Shown here: piece after piece, positions 47,346 through 58,674 of the stretch
Position numbering within the stretch: position 1 is the stretch's first letter
Layout of the letters: the number at the start of each line of letters is the position of its first letter
Assembly (NCBI GenBank): GCA_026545765.1
Contig: JAIFAC010000333.1
Span: 1-64,000 of the forward strand
Origin: Plantago major
Taxonomy: Eukaryota; Streptophyta; Magnoliopsida; Lamiales; Plantaginaceae
DNA length: 64,000 nt
Direction of reading: 5' to 3'
Made by a program: the position numbers and the translations under genes
Notes under the pieces: generated by a model
The model's input: the letters and a program-made list of their open reading frames with translations, nothing else
Told to the model about the DNA's origin: nothing
The model's database searches: none

Positions 47346-50189
47346 TCTTCATTCCCGCGCCAACCTCCCAGTTACTTGCCGATTCCAGAGCTTCAGATCG
47401 GTTCAGAGCTTCGATCCAATTTCCAGAGCTTCTTAGTTCTTCCCTCTCTACCCTTCACAGATGAGGAGAAAACCCTAGCTGCTCATTGGATTCCACCATC
47501 GACAGCTTGACTACCAATCGTGCTCTCAATTTCGGGTAATTGAGCTTCCTTTCTCCAATTTATCTGATAAACGAACTTTTTTCGCCAATTCATTGGTTTT
47601 GGTTGTTTGTATTGTGTGAGAATGGTGTAAGTCACCTGATCAATTTCAAATGATTAAGTGATTCATTGTAACTTGGTATCTGTTGCTCTTTTTATTGTGG
47701 AATGATGTTGTAAGCTACTTGATGAATTCTGAACTGTGAATGGTTTATGGTTGTTATTTTTTTCTCATTGAGCTCGCTATGTCATTAGAATTCACGTGAT
47801 TTGTTGTGTAATTCTGTGAAGATGAGCTTGTTATGTCATTGGAATTGATTGACTTTGTAGCTGCATATTTTATGCAGAGTTTGTTGTCTCAGTGTGAATT
47901 CATACATAGTTGGAAAGTGAGCTTACTGTGAGTTTGTGCAAATATGTCAAGATCAAGCTTCTCATACTTCATCGTCGTGTACGATGCAGTACAATCTGGT
48001 CTAATTTCAATTCGATCACTTAATTTTACCACATATGATTTATATTTGCTCTCTTAGCGCTCAAATGCTGAACATCTTGTATTAGTTATAAGATAGAGCT
48101 TTTGATTCTAGATAAGAGAAGTAGTTGTATTTCATTCTCGGTGAAAGTAATATCTGGACTACCATAGTTATGTTCTTCTTGACGCTATATTCCCATTGGT
48201 TTAGTGTGTTTGAGAGCTGAGATGTACATCAAGTGTCCTAATGGCAATTCATCGAGTCAATCAGCTAGTTATTGGAAATTTGGAATTTATCGAATTTGTT
48301 GTGTAAGTCTGTGTAATTAGCTCGTGATGTCATTGGAATCGATTTGATTTTAGCTGCATTGTCTCTATGAAGTTTGTGTGTTAGTGTATTCAGACTCGGT
48401 AGTGTATTCAAATCTGCCAAAAACAAGCTTCTCACACTTCGTTGTCGGATTCAATTTGGTACAATCGGTTCGGATTTTATAACAAATATGCCTTATCGTA
48501 TTTATTGTTGTATAGGACATCTCAGATGCTTCCCTTTGTGATTGTACAGTGAACTGCAATTGAATGATAAGTGGAGATTAGTTTCAATTCGAATGTGTGC
48601 TTTGGTATCACCCTGTAGTGTGGAAGAGGTCGACGAGAAAGTTTACCGTCACTGCTCTATTGCCCTGTTTTATTCTGCTAGCTGATATTCTACCAGTGGT
48701 CTAAATATTTTATCCTTAACCTGATTCTTGCATCAGGTAGAAAAGCGTGTTCCTTCATTAAGTGATAAAGAGGAAGCCATAGAAGATCTCTCTGTTCATG
48801 ACAATATTGAACCATATTGCACTGATATAGGTACTTATTGATCAAATGCCTAGTTTTGTTCTATACCTATAATAAACACTCCCTAACGGTTTCTGATTTA
48901 GATTGCAGGAGTTAATCACCTACTTCACATTTAAAGCTTTAAGGATAGTTCTTGAACAACTATATGAGATGAATCCACCGCAATATGCATGATTCAATAA
49001 GTAAGCATGTGTCGGCCTCTCTCTCAGCAAACAGATTACAAGATGAGCATTGTTGACTAATCTATACAGCTATGCAGCCCAAAATTAAGAGTAACAAGTA
49101 CAACCGGATAAACAAAACAAGGATGCCATCTCCACCACTACTAATTCTAAAAGGAGTAAGTACCAATAATTAGCTTCCTCAGAATCTGATTTGGTTTTGT
49201 GTCTTCAACATCATCTATCTAACTTATCGGTAAGCAGTTAAAATTAGTTGTTTGTTGATGATTTGCAATGTCTATAGTTATCCATTAAAATAAGTTATTT
49301 GTTGGTCACACTCTCAAACTCATATTGTATTGCCCATGTAGATCTTTGAAGTTGCTGGCCTTAGCATACATTGCACATAGTTATCCGTTTGAGTTTTTTC
49401 TTAGGTATACTGAGTTATGGGTTTTATGCACTTTTAACTTTATCTTTGTATTGCAGGATGTTCTTTAGTTATATCGTTCAAAGTCAGACAGTATCATCCT
49501 CGAGTCGTAGAAATTACCTTCCTGAAGAAGAAAATCAGGTGAGGCGGTTAATACATGTTAGCAGCACGAGCACAACCTATATCACGAGATAACTTTTACT
49601 CTTCAACTTCTCATCAATCCATTGAATTATTAACTAACCAAGAAGATAGAACTACTACAAGTAGCGAGCTTGGTCTACTTTCCCTTATGTTGTCCTACCT
49701 GAGTTAATTTTAATGATGATTACATAATTCGTTGTGAAAAATCTTTGTGACCAGCAAGTAATTCGTTGAACCTCTTGGAGAAGACAACAAAGCGATCATG
49801 TTTATGTTTATCAAAGGTAAGTCGTACAGTGTCTTCGTATTCAATGGTCATCCTGGTGATCTTACTTCTGTTAATGCTAAAATATCATGATCAGATAAGT
49901 TTTACTTCAGTAGTGCTAATTAACGTATCAGGGATAACCTATTACCTAATTTACGTCAGTTTTACATTAACTTGATATTATATGAGGTATTCTTTGACAT
50001 GGCTATACGGAGATTTTAAAACCCACAAATTCTAAAACCAAGGATAGTTATTCATCATTCTGATATACATGCCTAACTGGACCTTACTAGCTAGTAGTTT
50101 CTAGGTGAAAACAAGACACAATTTATTTACATTTTCTCGCTGTTATCATGACAGAATCCGATACTATTCTGCATCCTGTGATGTGAGTA
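47346..50189 (+). other. Transcription-unit-like region, gene not recognised
   Basis: 47380-47535 looks like a plant 5' leader (CTTCCCTCTCTACCC, AAAACCCTAG), followed by T-rich intron-like DNA with alternating conserved words. A possible exon at about 48738-48831 is preceded by CAG and followed by GTACTT; it reads VEKRVPSLSDKEEAIEDLSV on the plus strand. I could not name the gene. The MAP-kinase exon downstream may belong to it or be an independent fragment. Confidence 0.35.
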
Positions 50190-50332
50190 TGGTAAACATA
50201 ATGTCTTTGAATGTTAGACGGCCACCAGATATGGAGTACTTTAATGATATCTACATTGGGTATGAGTTAATGGATATGGACTTGCACCAGATTATATGCT
50301 TGTTCCAGGAACTCACAGATGACCACTGTCAA
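50190..50332 (+). pseudogene. MAP kinase exon fragment
   Basis: Reads [34 protein letters not shown] and [10 protein letters not shown], ending at a GTAAGT donor exactly where plant MAPK genes have an exon border. In plant MPKs this is the stretch from the kinase N-lobe (ALRDIIRPP, DVYIVYELMD TDLHQII) before the HRDLKP loop. Neither the preceding glycine loop nor the following catalytic exon was found nearby, so it is a fragment of a group A/B-like MPK gene, possibly captured or left by decay. Confidence 0.65.
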
Positions 50333-51281
50333 GTAAGTTTGCAGCAACTATCAGCTCACAGTATTTGCTTGCCCTTTTATTTGTGTTCTGGAGGAGTTAT
50401 TTGATCAGTTGGTAATTTATTTTATCAGGTACTCCTTATATATTGATAATTTCCCCAATGATCTGTTATGACCTAGCAATCACTAGTTCACTAGGCATGT
50501 GGATGGTATACCTTTTTTTCCTTTCTTTTTCATCCAGTATTTACAAGAAGGATGACGTAGCAGGAGACTTTTGAGGTTTAATAAAGAATTTCGTGTCCAA
50601 AATAAGTTATCAATATAATTGATACTCCAAAGATTGTCACAGGTATATTTATCATATGATTTTATATATATTGGTCTGTTGCTTGATTACTGAATATAAC
50701 TAAGTAGGAAGGTTTGGACCAGTCTGTTTGAATATAATAACACGTTGCATAATTGTTGCTAAGATCATGTCGCAGTTTTTATCACCAAGTGAAATTGTTT
50801 ATCTTAATAAAAATGGGTGTTTGGTCAAGTGGTATGATTCTCGCTTTTCGCGAGAGGTGGTGAGTTTGATTCTCGCGACACCCTGTGCATTTTATATCCT
50901 CTATCTGGTCTTGCATATGCAAGTTTAAGTGCAGCAAATAGTTGCATGTTCAGTTACTTGATTATGCATGAGTTTTGATTGTTTCTAAAGATTCGTTTGT
51001 AAACTTGTGGTTGAAAAAGTTGAAGCAAGGTCAGTTTTGGGACTAACAAGCTTTGAATCATTTGAACTACCGTGGTCATGACTATGGTAACCGACGTCAA
51101 TAATCTTGATAAGATATGGCTTGCTTTTGATACCCTTAGTAGATAATGTACGTACTACGTAGTTTGTTCTTTGTTGTAATTGGATTCTTGAGGGGTATAC
51201 AATAAGCATGATGGTACAATCTTAGCATGAAGAATGCATTAGTTGTTGTAGATTATATTCCCTTTTTGGGTTAAAACAGAG
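50333..51281. other. Non-coding stretch with a tRNA-Pro relic
   Basis: T-rich, intron- or intergenic-like DNA. The only recognisable item is the tRNA-like sequence at 50815-50883. 51274-51281 is the probable target duplication of the LINE. Confidence 0.5.
50815..50883 (+). pseudogene. tRNA-Pro-like pseudogene
   Basis: GGGTGTTTGGTCAAGTGGTA, then ATGATTCTCGC...GCGAG, AGGTG, TTTGATT and GACACCC match the layout of plant nuclear tRNA-Pro. The acceptor stem (GGGTGTT/GACACCC), anticodon stem (CTCGC/GCGAG) and T stem (GTGAG/CTCGC) all pair. The anticodon loop, however, has five bases (TTTTC) instead of seven, so no proper anticodon is presented and the total is 69 bases. It is probably a dead copy; a two-base sequencing loss is the alternative. 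Confidence 0.7.
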
Positions 51282-52414
51282 TTTTTTTTTTTTGAGAAGT
51301 AGAATGATTATATATCATCATAAAAATCACAATACATCCGGGTTTTATACAGGTAGATCAGTGAAGCCGGCAAAAACAGAAAGAGTACTAGTGGCTAAAA
51401 GATGTGCCAACTTATTCCCACAACGTTTTGTGAAAGTAAAGAAATAGACTGAAAACAGGAAGATAAAGTCTTGGCTTCTTCAATTATGTGACCTGCTGTA
51501 GAAAAAGAAGGAAAGCGATCCCGGAGTTGTGTAACGACATTCAGTGAGTCCCCTTCCACAATGACATGCTGTAAACCAAGGTCATTAGCTAGAACAACTG
51601 CACTACGGGCCCCAAGTGGTTCAGCTGATTCAACACAATTGATATAAGGGAAGAAAAGTTGTCTCCAAGCTAGGACGTTACCATCGCTATTTCTGGCAAC
51701 GACTCCTACTGTGGCGCCATTTCTGCTGTTCTTCACGGAGGCGTCGTAATTAACCTTGATTACGCCGATATCGGGAGGGGTCCATAGCTGTAGACTCTCT
51801 GGAGGTCCAGGACTGTGAAAGATTGTTTGCGCCTCTCTGAATTGAAGAAGGTACTGCTGAACATCGCGCACTGATTCATCAACTTCATATCCTTTATCTT
51901 CATGCACTACTTTATTCCGGTGACACCAAATACTCCAGCACGAAGTACCAAAAAATTCAAATTGATCCTTTGGCAGCTTGTTATGCACCTGTGTAACCCA
52001 TTGACATACATGAATGCTGTCAGTGAAAATATCATGAAAAGTAAGAGGAGACAGAGCCCAAAACTGCCTAGCAAAAGCACAATCTAGAAAAGTATGAAGA
52101 TGTGTTTCAGTTCCAGTTTTACAAACAGGACAAATGGTTTCCAGATCAATTCCCCTTCGACTCAAAACTTCATATACTGGAATAGATAATTTAAGAAGTT
52201 GCCATAGAAAAATTCTAATTTTATTCGGGATCTTTAACGTCCAAATCCAGTTCCAATCGGTATCATTTGTGCAGTTCTAGTAGAACCTGTACGAGCTTGG
52301 GTGGAAGATTTCCGATTTTTCCGAGCCAAATGATATGCACTTCTCACAGTATAGTGCCCACTTTTAGCAAAGTGCCAAATACGCTGATCATCTACAGCAC
52401 CTAAAGGAAGAGGT
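51282..52414 (-). mobile_element. L1-type LINE, 5'-truncated, 3' part
   Basis: Read on the minus strand from 52414: GAVDDQRIWHFAKSGHYTVR and SAYHLARK (end of the reverse-transcriptase ORF), then a long open frame with the zinc-binding motif CPVCKTGTETHLHTFLDC and FWALSPLTF, followed by an RNase H-type domain (VKVNYDASVKNS-like, VGVVARNSDGNVLAW, ESAEPLGARSAVVLANDLGL, VIVEGDSLNVV) ending near 51395 at SWHIF. It ends in a poly-A run (T run at 51282-51292). The flanks AAACAGAG at 51274-51281 and 52415-52422 look like the target duplication. The zinc-binding/RNase H frame is open for 256 codons; the part before it has a frame change near 52200. Confidence 0.82.
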
Positions 52415-52473
52415 AAACAGAGGTTCAGCTTCCTTGTTCTGATTTTTTTAAATTTATTTCTTGGATCCTATGT

Positions 52474-52668
52474 TGGCACTTAAAAGTGCCATCCTAGGTC
52501 ATAAAACCCTAAACCTGGCACCTTTGGAAGGATATACCGGCACTTGGTAAGTGCCGTCATAGCTGCCCTTGTACTGACTGGAGCCTGAAGTGGCGGCGGG
52601 GAAAGGACCGCGTCTCCATAGGCGGTGCCGGTACCAACTACAGTGGCACTTATAGGTTACAAGTGCCA
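52474..52668. repeat. Three GGCACTT...AAGTGCC hairpins in a row
   Basis: Inverted repeats at 52474-52491, 52538-52556 and 52644-52668 each have arms GGCACTT/AAGTGCC around short loops, in an otherwise GC-richer 200-base patch. They resemble the subterminal short repeats of CACTA-type transposons, or a remnant of a non-autonomous element. No termini were identified. Confidence 0.6.
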
Positions 52669-53237
52669 TTGTAGTCCTTAAAATTACCCAACTCTCAAAT
52701 TTCTTTCATTAGTGATGTAAATTGGTTATAGCAATACAGATGGCAATACAGTAAAGCCATAAGAAAGCTCTATAACACAAGAATGCAAAAGTACTTGTTG
52801 ATTAAATAAAAATAAACAGAGAAGGTAAAAAATATAATACAACCCCTAGCCTAACAATCGAGATAGAATATGATTCTCAGATATTAGTGCACAGTCGAAG
52901 ACCTACACAACAATCATAATATGATGTAAGATAGAGAGTTCTGTATTGTAAATAGAGTAGACATTTGTGGCAAGTTAGTGTAAAACAATTAAGTTGGAAA
53001 TAGTCTTGGAAATACTAAGAAATGAAGAAAGGTGGTCACCTTAGCACAACTCTAGATTATGCAAAAGATATCCAAACTACAAATGCACAAGTACTTATCC
53101 TCGTGAATAGACAATAAATAGCCTGACCGGAAAAAAAGAAGAAGAAGAAGGCAACTTTAAATCTTTAATATTCTTATTAGGGAAACAATTCATAAGCAGC
53201 CCACCAGACTTCAGCGAGCAAAAAAGATTACCAAAGT
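52669..53237. other. Intergenic, nothing recognised
   Basis: AT-rich DNA with short chance frames only; a GAA-rich run lies near 53137-53150. Confidence 0.5.
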
Positions 53238-53545
53238 GTGTAACGAACACAAAACTCTAGTGGCAATTATTAAAACCGGTAAAGGAAAATTGCTTATCGT
53301 AGCATCGATTTGGAATAGTTTAGGCAAAAAAGGTTTTGAAATCAGAAAGCAAACATGCTTGCAACTACTCTAAGAAGAGAAAGAAGTAACCATGACACAG
53401 AATCAGTAGATAATGTATAAAAAATATCTCCCAACTTTTGAGGTGTAGCACAACTTCCAAACAAACTAATGAATCTTAAAGAGAGAATTCGTTATCCAAG
53501 TTTTTAATAATAGGTGAACACTTTAAAGGAATCACTTATGAAATT
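53238..53545. repeat. Duplicated non-coding block, copy 2
   Basis: Paralogous to 35248-35545 in the protease remnant's intron, same orientation. No protease coding sequence accompanies it here. Confidence 0.85.
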
Positions 53546-53704
53546 AGATTCACATCTCTAGCCTAGTAAAAGAGGATAGCAAAGAGTATGATATTTAATT
53601 GGGAAAAGCAACCTGTGGGTAGGTTTGAGTCTTTGAGAACGTGGGATCGTGGAGAAGAGGCTTGTGGGAAGGGCATAGTTAATTACCGAACATTTCTCTT
53701 CGGT

Positions 53705-53880
53705 GGATTTCGAAAACGGCCCAATAGCATATCCCATTTGTATCCCATTTGGACAATTTATCATGGGTAACATTCGACTTCAAGTTCAGCTCAGATGGAT
53801 ACAATCCCCGGCATATACAAAAGAAACAACCGAGATTATAACTGATAATACAAGCAACTGGCAAGCATTATTCTACTAAG
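53705..53880. repeat. Non-coding repeat, copy A
   Basis: Shares with 55985-56125 the words AGCATATCCCATTTG, ATTCGACTTCAAGTTCAG, GATGGATACAATCCCCGGCA and GAAACAACC-AGATTATAACTGAT-type sequence. The two copies lie 2.3 kb apart in direct orientation. Confidence 0.85.
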
Positions 53881-55984
53881 CAGCATATAATTTACGCAGA
53901 ACAAGGAGCTTTTTGCAGCCCTTTTTTCCATTGCATGTGCCATCTGCGTATCCGAAATATAGCAATTTAGTAGTACACAATGAGGTAAGAAGGTACAATC
54001 TAATTAATGTGTTGCATATATGGAATACAAGAAAAGAAAGTTGCTATCTGTGACATGTGAACACAACTTCTTAAGTTCAGGTACAAAAGTTCTCTAAACA
54101 GGTGATACACTCAAACCTACCAAGAATATATATATAGCCTTTGATTTTCTATTGGGTGCATACTAATGTATCCTGAACCAGTTAAATAACAAGCAAGAAA
54201 ATGAGTTCAACGGCTGTCTATAACAACCACAGATCTGGAGGCATAAGTGGTTAATGTAGAGAAACTTCATGTAAACAGCCTTTTGTTTTATCGGCAAGAA
54301 CCCGGTATGCATACCTGACCAGGGACTTATGTGCAGTTCCTTCTGTTGGTCGAAGCTATTAGCATGATAAGATGATGGAATTTGTGATTGGCCTGGTGCA
54401 TCTGCATACATGATGTGAACTTGGGACACTCAGTTATTCGAGTTTATCATAATATATTTCTCCATTTCATAAAAAGTTACATTTTATTATTATCATGTTT
54501 CAATTAATTTACTCTTTAAACGATATTAATAAATAAATTATTAAAATTGTATAATGAAAATTTAGTAATTAATTTTTATTATATGATTTTATTAAATTAT
54601 TTACTATTATCGCTTATGAATTAAGCACAAACTCAAGACAAATGACCCACAAAGTCAAAATATAACAATTTTTCTGAAATGGAGGGAGTAATAAATTAAA
54701 CCAACAAATAAAACAGGTTCAAAACGTGAGATGCTTAGAGATATGCCGTGCCAATTGTAGACAGTTCATGGTGCATGCTACTATCTCATGAGCATGTAAA
54801 AATCACAGGCATGGCGATCAGCTAGACGTTGGATAACGTAACATCTGGCCATTAAAGCGCATGACAACAAGGTCATTATTTGGCCATTAAAGTGGGTGAC
54901 AACTGACAACGGTGTCTGACAGACAAACCAGTTGAATAAGTAAGTTTTTCTCGTCGAACAATGAAATCATAGGAACGGCAAGAATGTATCGAGCACACCT
55001 ATATCTGCCTTAATTATTTGGTGGTTGTTACTTTAATTATCAGAAACTGTCGGAAGGTATATAGTGGCATAAGAAAAGAATTCCACGTGACAGAGAGCAA
55101 TGTGTTGTGAATTCACAAGTATACGGTGTCCTTTAACCCATCTTTCTTACCACCATGATAACAACCAGTATAGACAACAATGCCGGTTGAGGAAAGCTAC
55201 ATATTTCTCCAGACAAAACCAGAAGACCATATAACCAAACTGTTGTATAGCATACGAATCGGAAGTAAAAGGATTTGACACACTAAATATAGGACTCAGC
55301 CCGATGTGCGTTGGAGTAAGAGGAAACAATTTAACTAATTTATTAATGTAAACCATAATAGAAAAAGCAGTACGTAGTGCAACTTAAGCTCGAAGTCTAA
55401 TTTAACTTTGGAGACAAAATTCACCAATTAAAATATTAGGCAAAAATTAACAAGCAGAGCAACATGGAATGGGATATATGAAAAAAACACCAACGAGAAA
55501 AGGCAATAGAACAAATTGTCATGACTTTCATAACCCTGTAATTTGCTAAACCAGATAACTGAAAGAAACATACATGGCAGTATGGCACAATGACTTTGAA
55601 GTTTTCAAGCAGAGTCTATGAAGGAAAAACTCCACGACGACACAAAATGATAACATACTATATAGGAATATCGAACAGTATGACTCGACCATCAGAAAAA
55701 ATGAGATCAGGATGTGAGTAGGCAATGCCAACAGAAAGTGATTCACAAAATTTATCTTTTTTAAAGGGTGAAATAAGATGTAATTACACATGAATCAGAA
55801 TTGGGCAATAGTTAGAACTTAGAAGTATAGTTACCTTGATGAATTTGTGGGAATTGCAGAAGTTCTGTGGATTAAACAGGGCAATGAGAGGATGATATGG
55901 AGACCCTGTCCACAGTTGTGAAGGCGCATTTAATGCTTGCAAACTAACCATTGAATTGAAAGAGCATCTTCTGTACAGCTTTCA
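53881..55984. other. Region with possible unassigned exons and a MITE
   Basis: On the minus strand two stretches look exon-like, each ending at a donor: about 55930-55833 (LNAPSQLWTGSPYHPLIALF then NPQNFCNSHKFIK, GTAACT) and about 54430-54317 (YADAPGQSQIPSSYHANSFD then QQKELHISPWS, GTATGC). I do not recognise the protein and the frames around them are closed. The MITE at 54456-54690 lies between. Otherwise nothing was seen. Confidence 0.3.
54456..54690. mobile_element. Stowaway-type MITE
   Basis: Inverted ends CTCCATTTCATAAAAAGTTA (left) and CTGAAATGGAGGGAG (right) around an AT-rich interior, bordered by TA. Same family type as 33486-33738 but a different interior. Confidence 0.6.
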
Positions 55985-56125
55985 GATAGCATATCCCATT
56001 TGAAGAATAAACAATCATGGGGAATATTCGACTTCAAGTTCAGTTCAGATGGATACAATCCCCGGCATATACAAAAGAAACAACCAAGATTATAACTGAT
56101 GATACAAGCAATTGGTAAGCATAAC
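55985..56125. repeat. Non-coding repeat, copy B
   Basis: Direct repeat of 53705-53860. It is followed by a 15-base A run at about 56126, so it may be the end of a retroposed sequence. Confidence 0.8.
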
Positions 56126-56845
56126 AAAAAAAAAAAAAAAATCTCAAGAAGAAACATAACTGCCGAAGCGACATGATCATCCAGGCAGTGAAGCAATACT
56201 TGAACAAACTAAACAAGGTCGTGGCCTTGAGAGAAATTTTCAGTTATACTGAAGGCCAAGTATTCAGACAGTTGTACAGCAACAAGAAGCACACGTTTTC
56301 CCCTGTCTGCCTCATATATTTGTCTCAAAAGAGGAGAAAACCTAGGAAGACAAATTCAGTGAAAAAATCATTCTCCACAAGTTTATTTGAAAAACAAGTA
56401 AATGCATAAATATTGAAAACATGCAAGCAATGAGCAAAATATGAGAATTAAGTAAAAAAAACTGATACTCCATGGCACTAATAATGTTTACAATTTTTGT
56501 TTTTTCTAAAAAATAACCTGGTCCCAAGATCTTAATTTACCTTCGGCCAACAAGAATCAGAATCGATGGAGACACGCTCAACAAATCGTGCCACTCGACT
56601 ATCACATGCCACGCCTCTCAGACGCCTCTAAACCGCCGCTTCAACCGTCAGTTTCAACCGCCGCTTTTTAACCGCTATTTTTTTTAAACTATTAACTTTT
56701 CCATTAATTCCTTATAAAAAACAATTAAATACATATTTACAAATACATCTATAATTTATAATTATATACCTTAAAAATTATAATCACACACAAATATTCA
56801 AATTACCTACAATCAAGAATAGTAATCAGTCTTTACACTACAACA
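56126..56845. other. Intergenic
   Basis: AT-rich with a short CCGCC-rich patch near 56590-56670. No gene recognised. Confidence 0.5.
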
Positions 56846-58638
56846 TCAAACGATACATCAACATTTGTGAATCACATGAACCCTAAATTGAATTTTCCCA
56901 ATTCAATTCAATACAATTCGCCTTCCATCCAGTCGTTCCTTTCATGGTTCTTCGACTCCTGCTTGCTCAGACTCCTTGCTCTCGTTCCTTTCAATTCAAT
57001 ACAATTCACCTTCCAGACTCCTGCTTGCTTAGACCAGAAGAAGAAGCACGCTGCAAAGCTTAGTGAAGAAGAGCCCGGAGCCGATCGACTGTAAAGGAGG
57101 TGGGTCGGTCTTTCGGCGCTCGACCGGGGGAGAGCCGTTTATACCGGAGCAATTGCCCTCGACCATAGGAGACTTCACCATCAAAGGCATCTCGAAATGT
57201 GCAAATTGGCTGCAACACAGCCACGATTGTAGATAGGTGCGGGATTTTTCAGATGGGTGGTCGGGAGAGGATCGTTGCTACCAGCGGTTCAGTACAGGTG
57301 CGGCAATCTGATTGGGATATCAATTTTTCACCATCGCTATGCATTCTGATTGGGATCAATTTTTCACCATCGCTATGCATTCGAATGGTAAGTGGCCGCA
57401 ACTCCAAAAATCACTCCCTGTACATCTCTCGTTTGGTGATTGATTTCTCATCAGCCACGAGTGACTTTTTTCATTGGATCCTAACTGTTTATGGATTGAT
57501 TGATTAGTTCACATTTGTTCTAATTGAGCTGTGATTATTCAATGTTCATTGATCAGTAATTGAGATATTTAGTAATCCTATATGTCTATCTACTGCTCAT
57601 TGTTCTTGCTGAACAGATATATGATACTCAAATATATGAAATAACGGATCAGGATAAAAGTTCGAGAGCACCAAGCATTCGACAAAATGTCTGACTTTAT
57701 TCTGTATTTCAGATTGATTCAGGTTTGTTAATTGATTCTTATGTTGAAGCTAAACTTTGGTTTTGCATATTCACATCGTTTTTAGTTCACTATTATAGTA
57801 CCTGTGATGACTAGTGTGCTTTATGGGGTCAGATTACATTTTTAGTCACTTCTCATCAGCCAGTATATAATATATATTTTTGATGATTCTAATATTGTCA
57901 ACACTTTGCGTTCTGTATGTGTAGTGGAACTGTAGGAACTACATTCTTGGCTTTCCTATGGCTAGCCAAGCACATTGTGTAAGATTGTTAGTTGGTTTAT
58001 AAATTATGAGACAAATTAGTAAAGGATTCTAATGGCCATTACAAGAGTTCTACTTATACAGATTCATGTTGCTTATTTTCCTAGTTTAGTTTTTGTTCAT
58101 TTTAGACGTACAGGTTATCATTTGCCACAGCAAGTTAGTAGTGAGTGAAGGTAGCACTAGCAGTACTCTACCTGTCTGAGTTTGTTTGAGATTTCTAGAC
58201 TCATTGTGTGACTTGTTTTTCACCTGATTATGAATGAAAATTGTGTTGCTGCTAAAAAAAAAAAAAGAAACTGATAATTACAATTTTTTGAATGCTTTTA
58301 TAGCCTCTCGTTACCATAGGCTATGTGTTTTGGTATAGTTTGTTTGTTAAATTTTTAACCTCTGTTGAGTTTCTGTACCATGATTTTGAGGCACATAAAA
58401 TAATAGTTTTGTCGAATAAGGTTTCTGTATATTGAGCTTTACATGCTTTTATTACTGGCATCTCTTTGATATTGTTAGACTTATGCTTGTAGTTCATGTT
58501 TTAAGGCGATACTGCAGCTTTGGCTTCCAAACCTAGAATTTCACTGTCTTATTTTGTCGCTATAGAATTTGTAATTCCTAAAATTGCTGCTCCTTGTGTA
58601 TACCGCACGCAAATTCACTAATCTTTGTATGTTAACAG
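56846..58638 (+). promoter_or_regulatory. 5' leader exons and introns of the ELM2 gene
   Basis: A GT donor (GGTAAGTGG) at 57388 ends a leader exon that includes a 36-bp tandem duplication (TCAATTTTTCACCATCGC at about 57319 and 57355). A small exon at about 57618-57720 lies between CTGAACAG and GTTTGTTAAT. The coding exon follows an acceptor TTAACAG at 58638. The first transcribed base was not found. Confidence 0.45.
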
Positions 58639-58674
58639 ATGAAGGTGAGGAGAAATCCACTAAATAATGCCTGA
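58639..58674 (+). promoter_or_regulatory. Upstream ORF overlapping the ELM2 gene start
   Basis: ATG at 58639, the first bases of the exon, opens an 11-codon frame (MKVRRNPLNNA) ending TGA at 58672-58674. It overlaps the main ATG at 58667 in another frame, so ribosomes using it would pass the main start. It may lower translation. Confidence 0.4.

Noticed and set aside
53705-56196. A small duplicated membrane protein gene (frames with ACIISYNLGCFFCICRGLYP)
   Set aside because: Found on the minus strand of both copies of the non-coding repeat, but the frames diverge outside it, and similarity is as high in non-reading positions.
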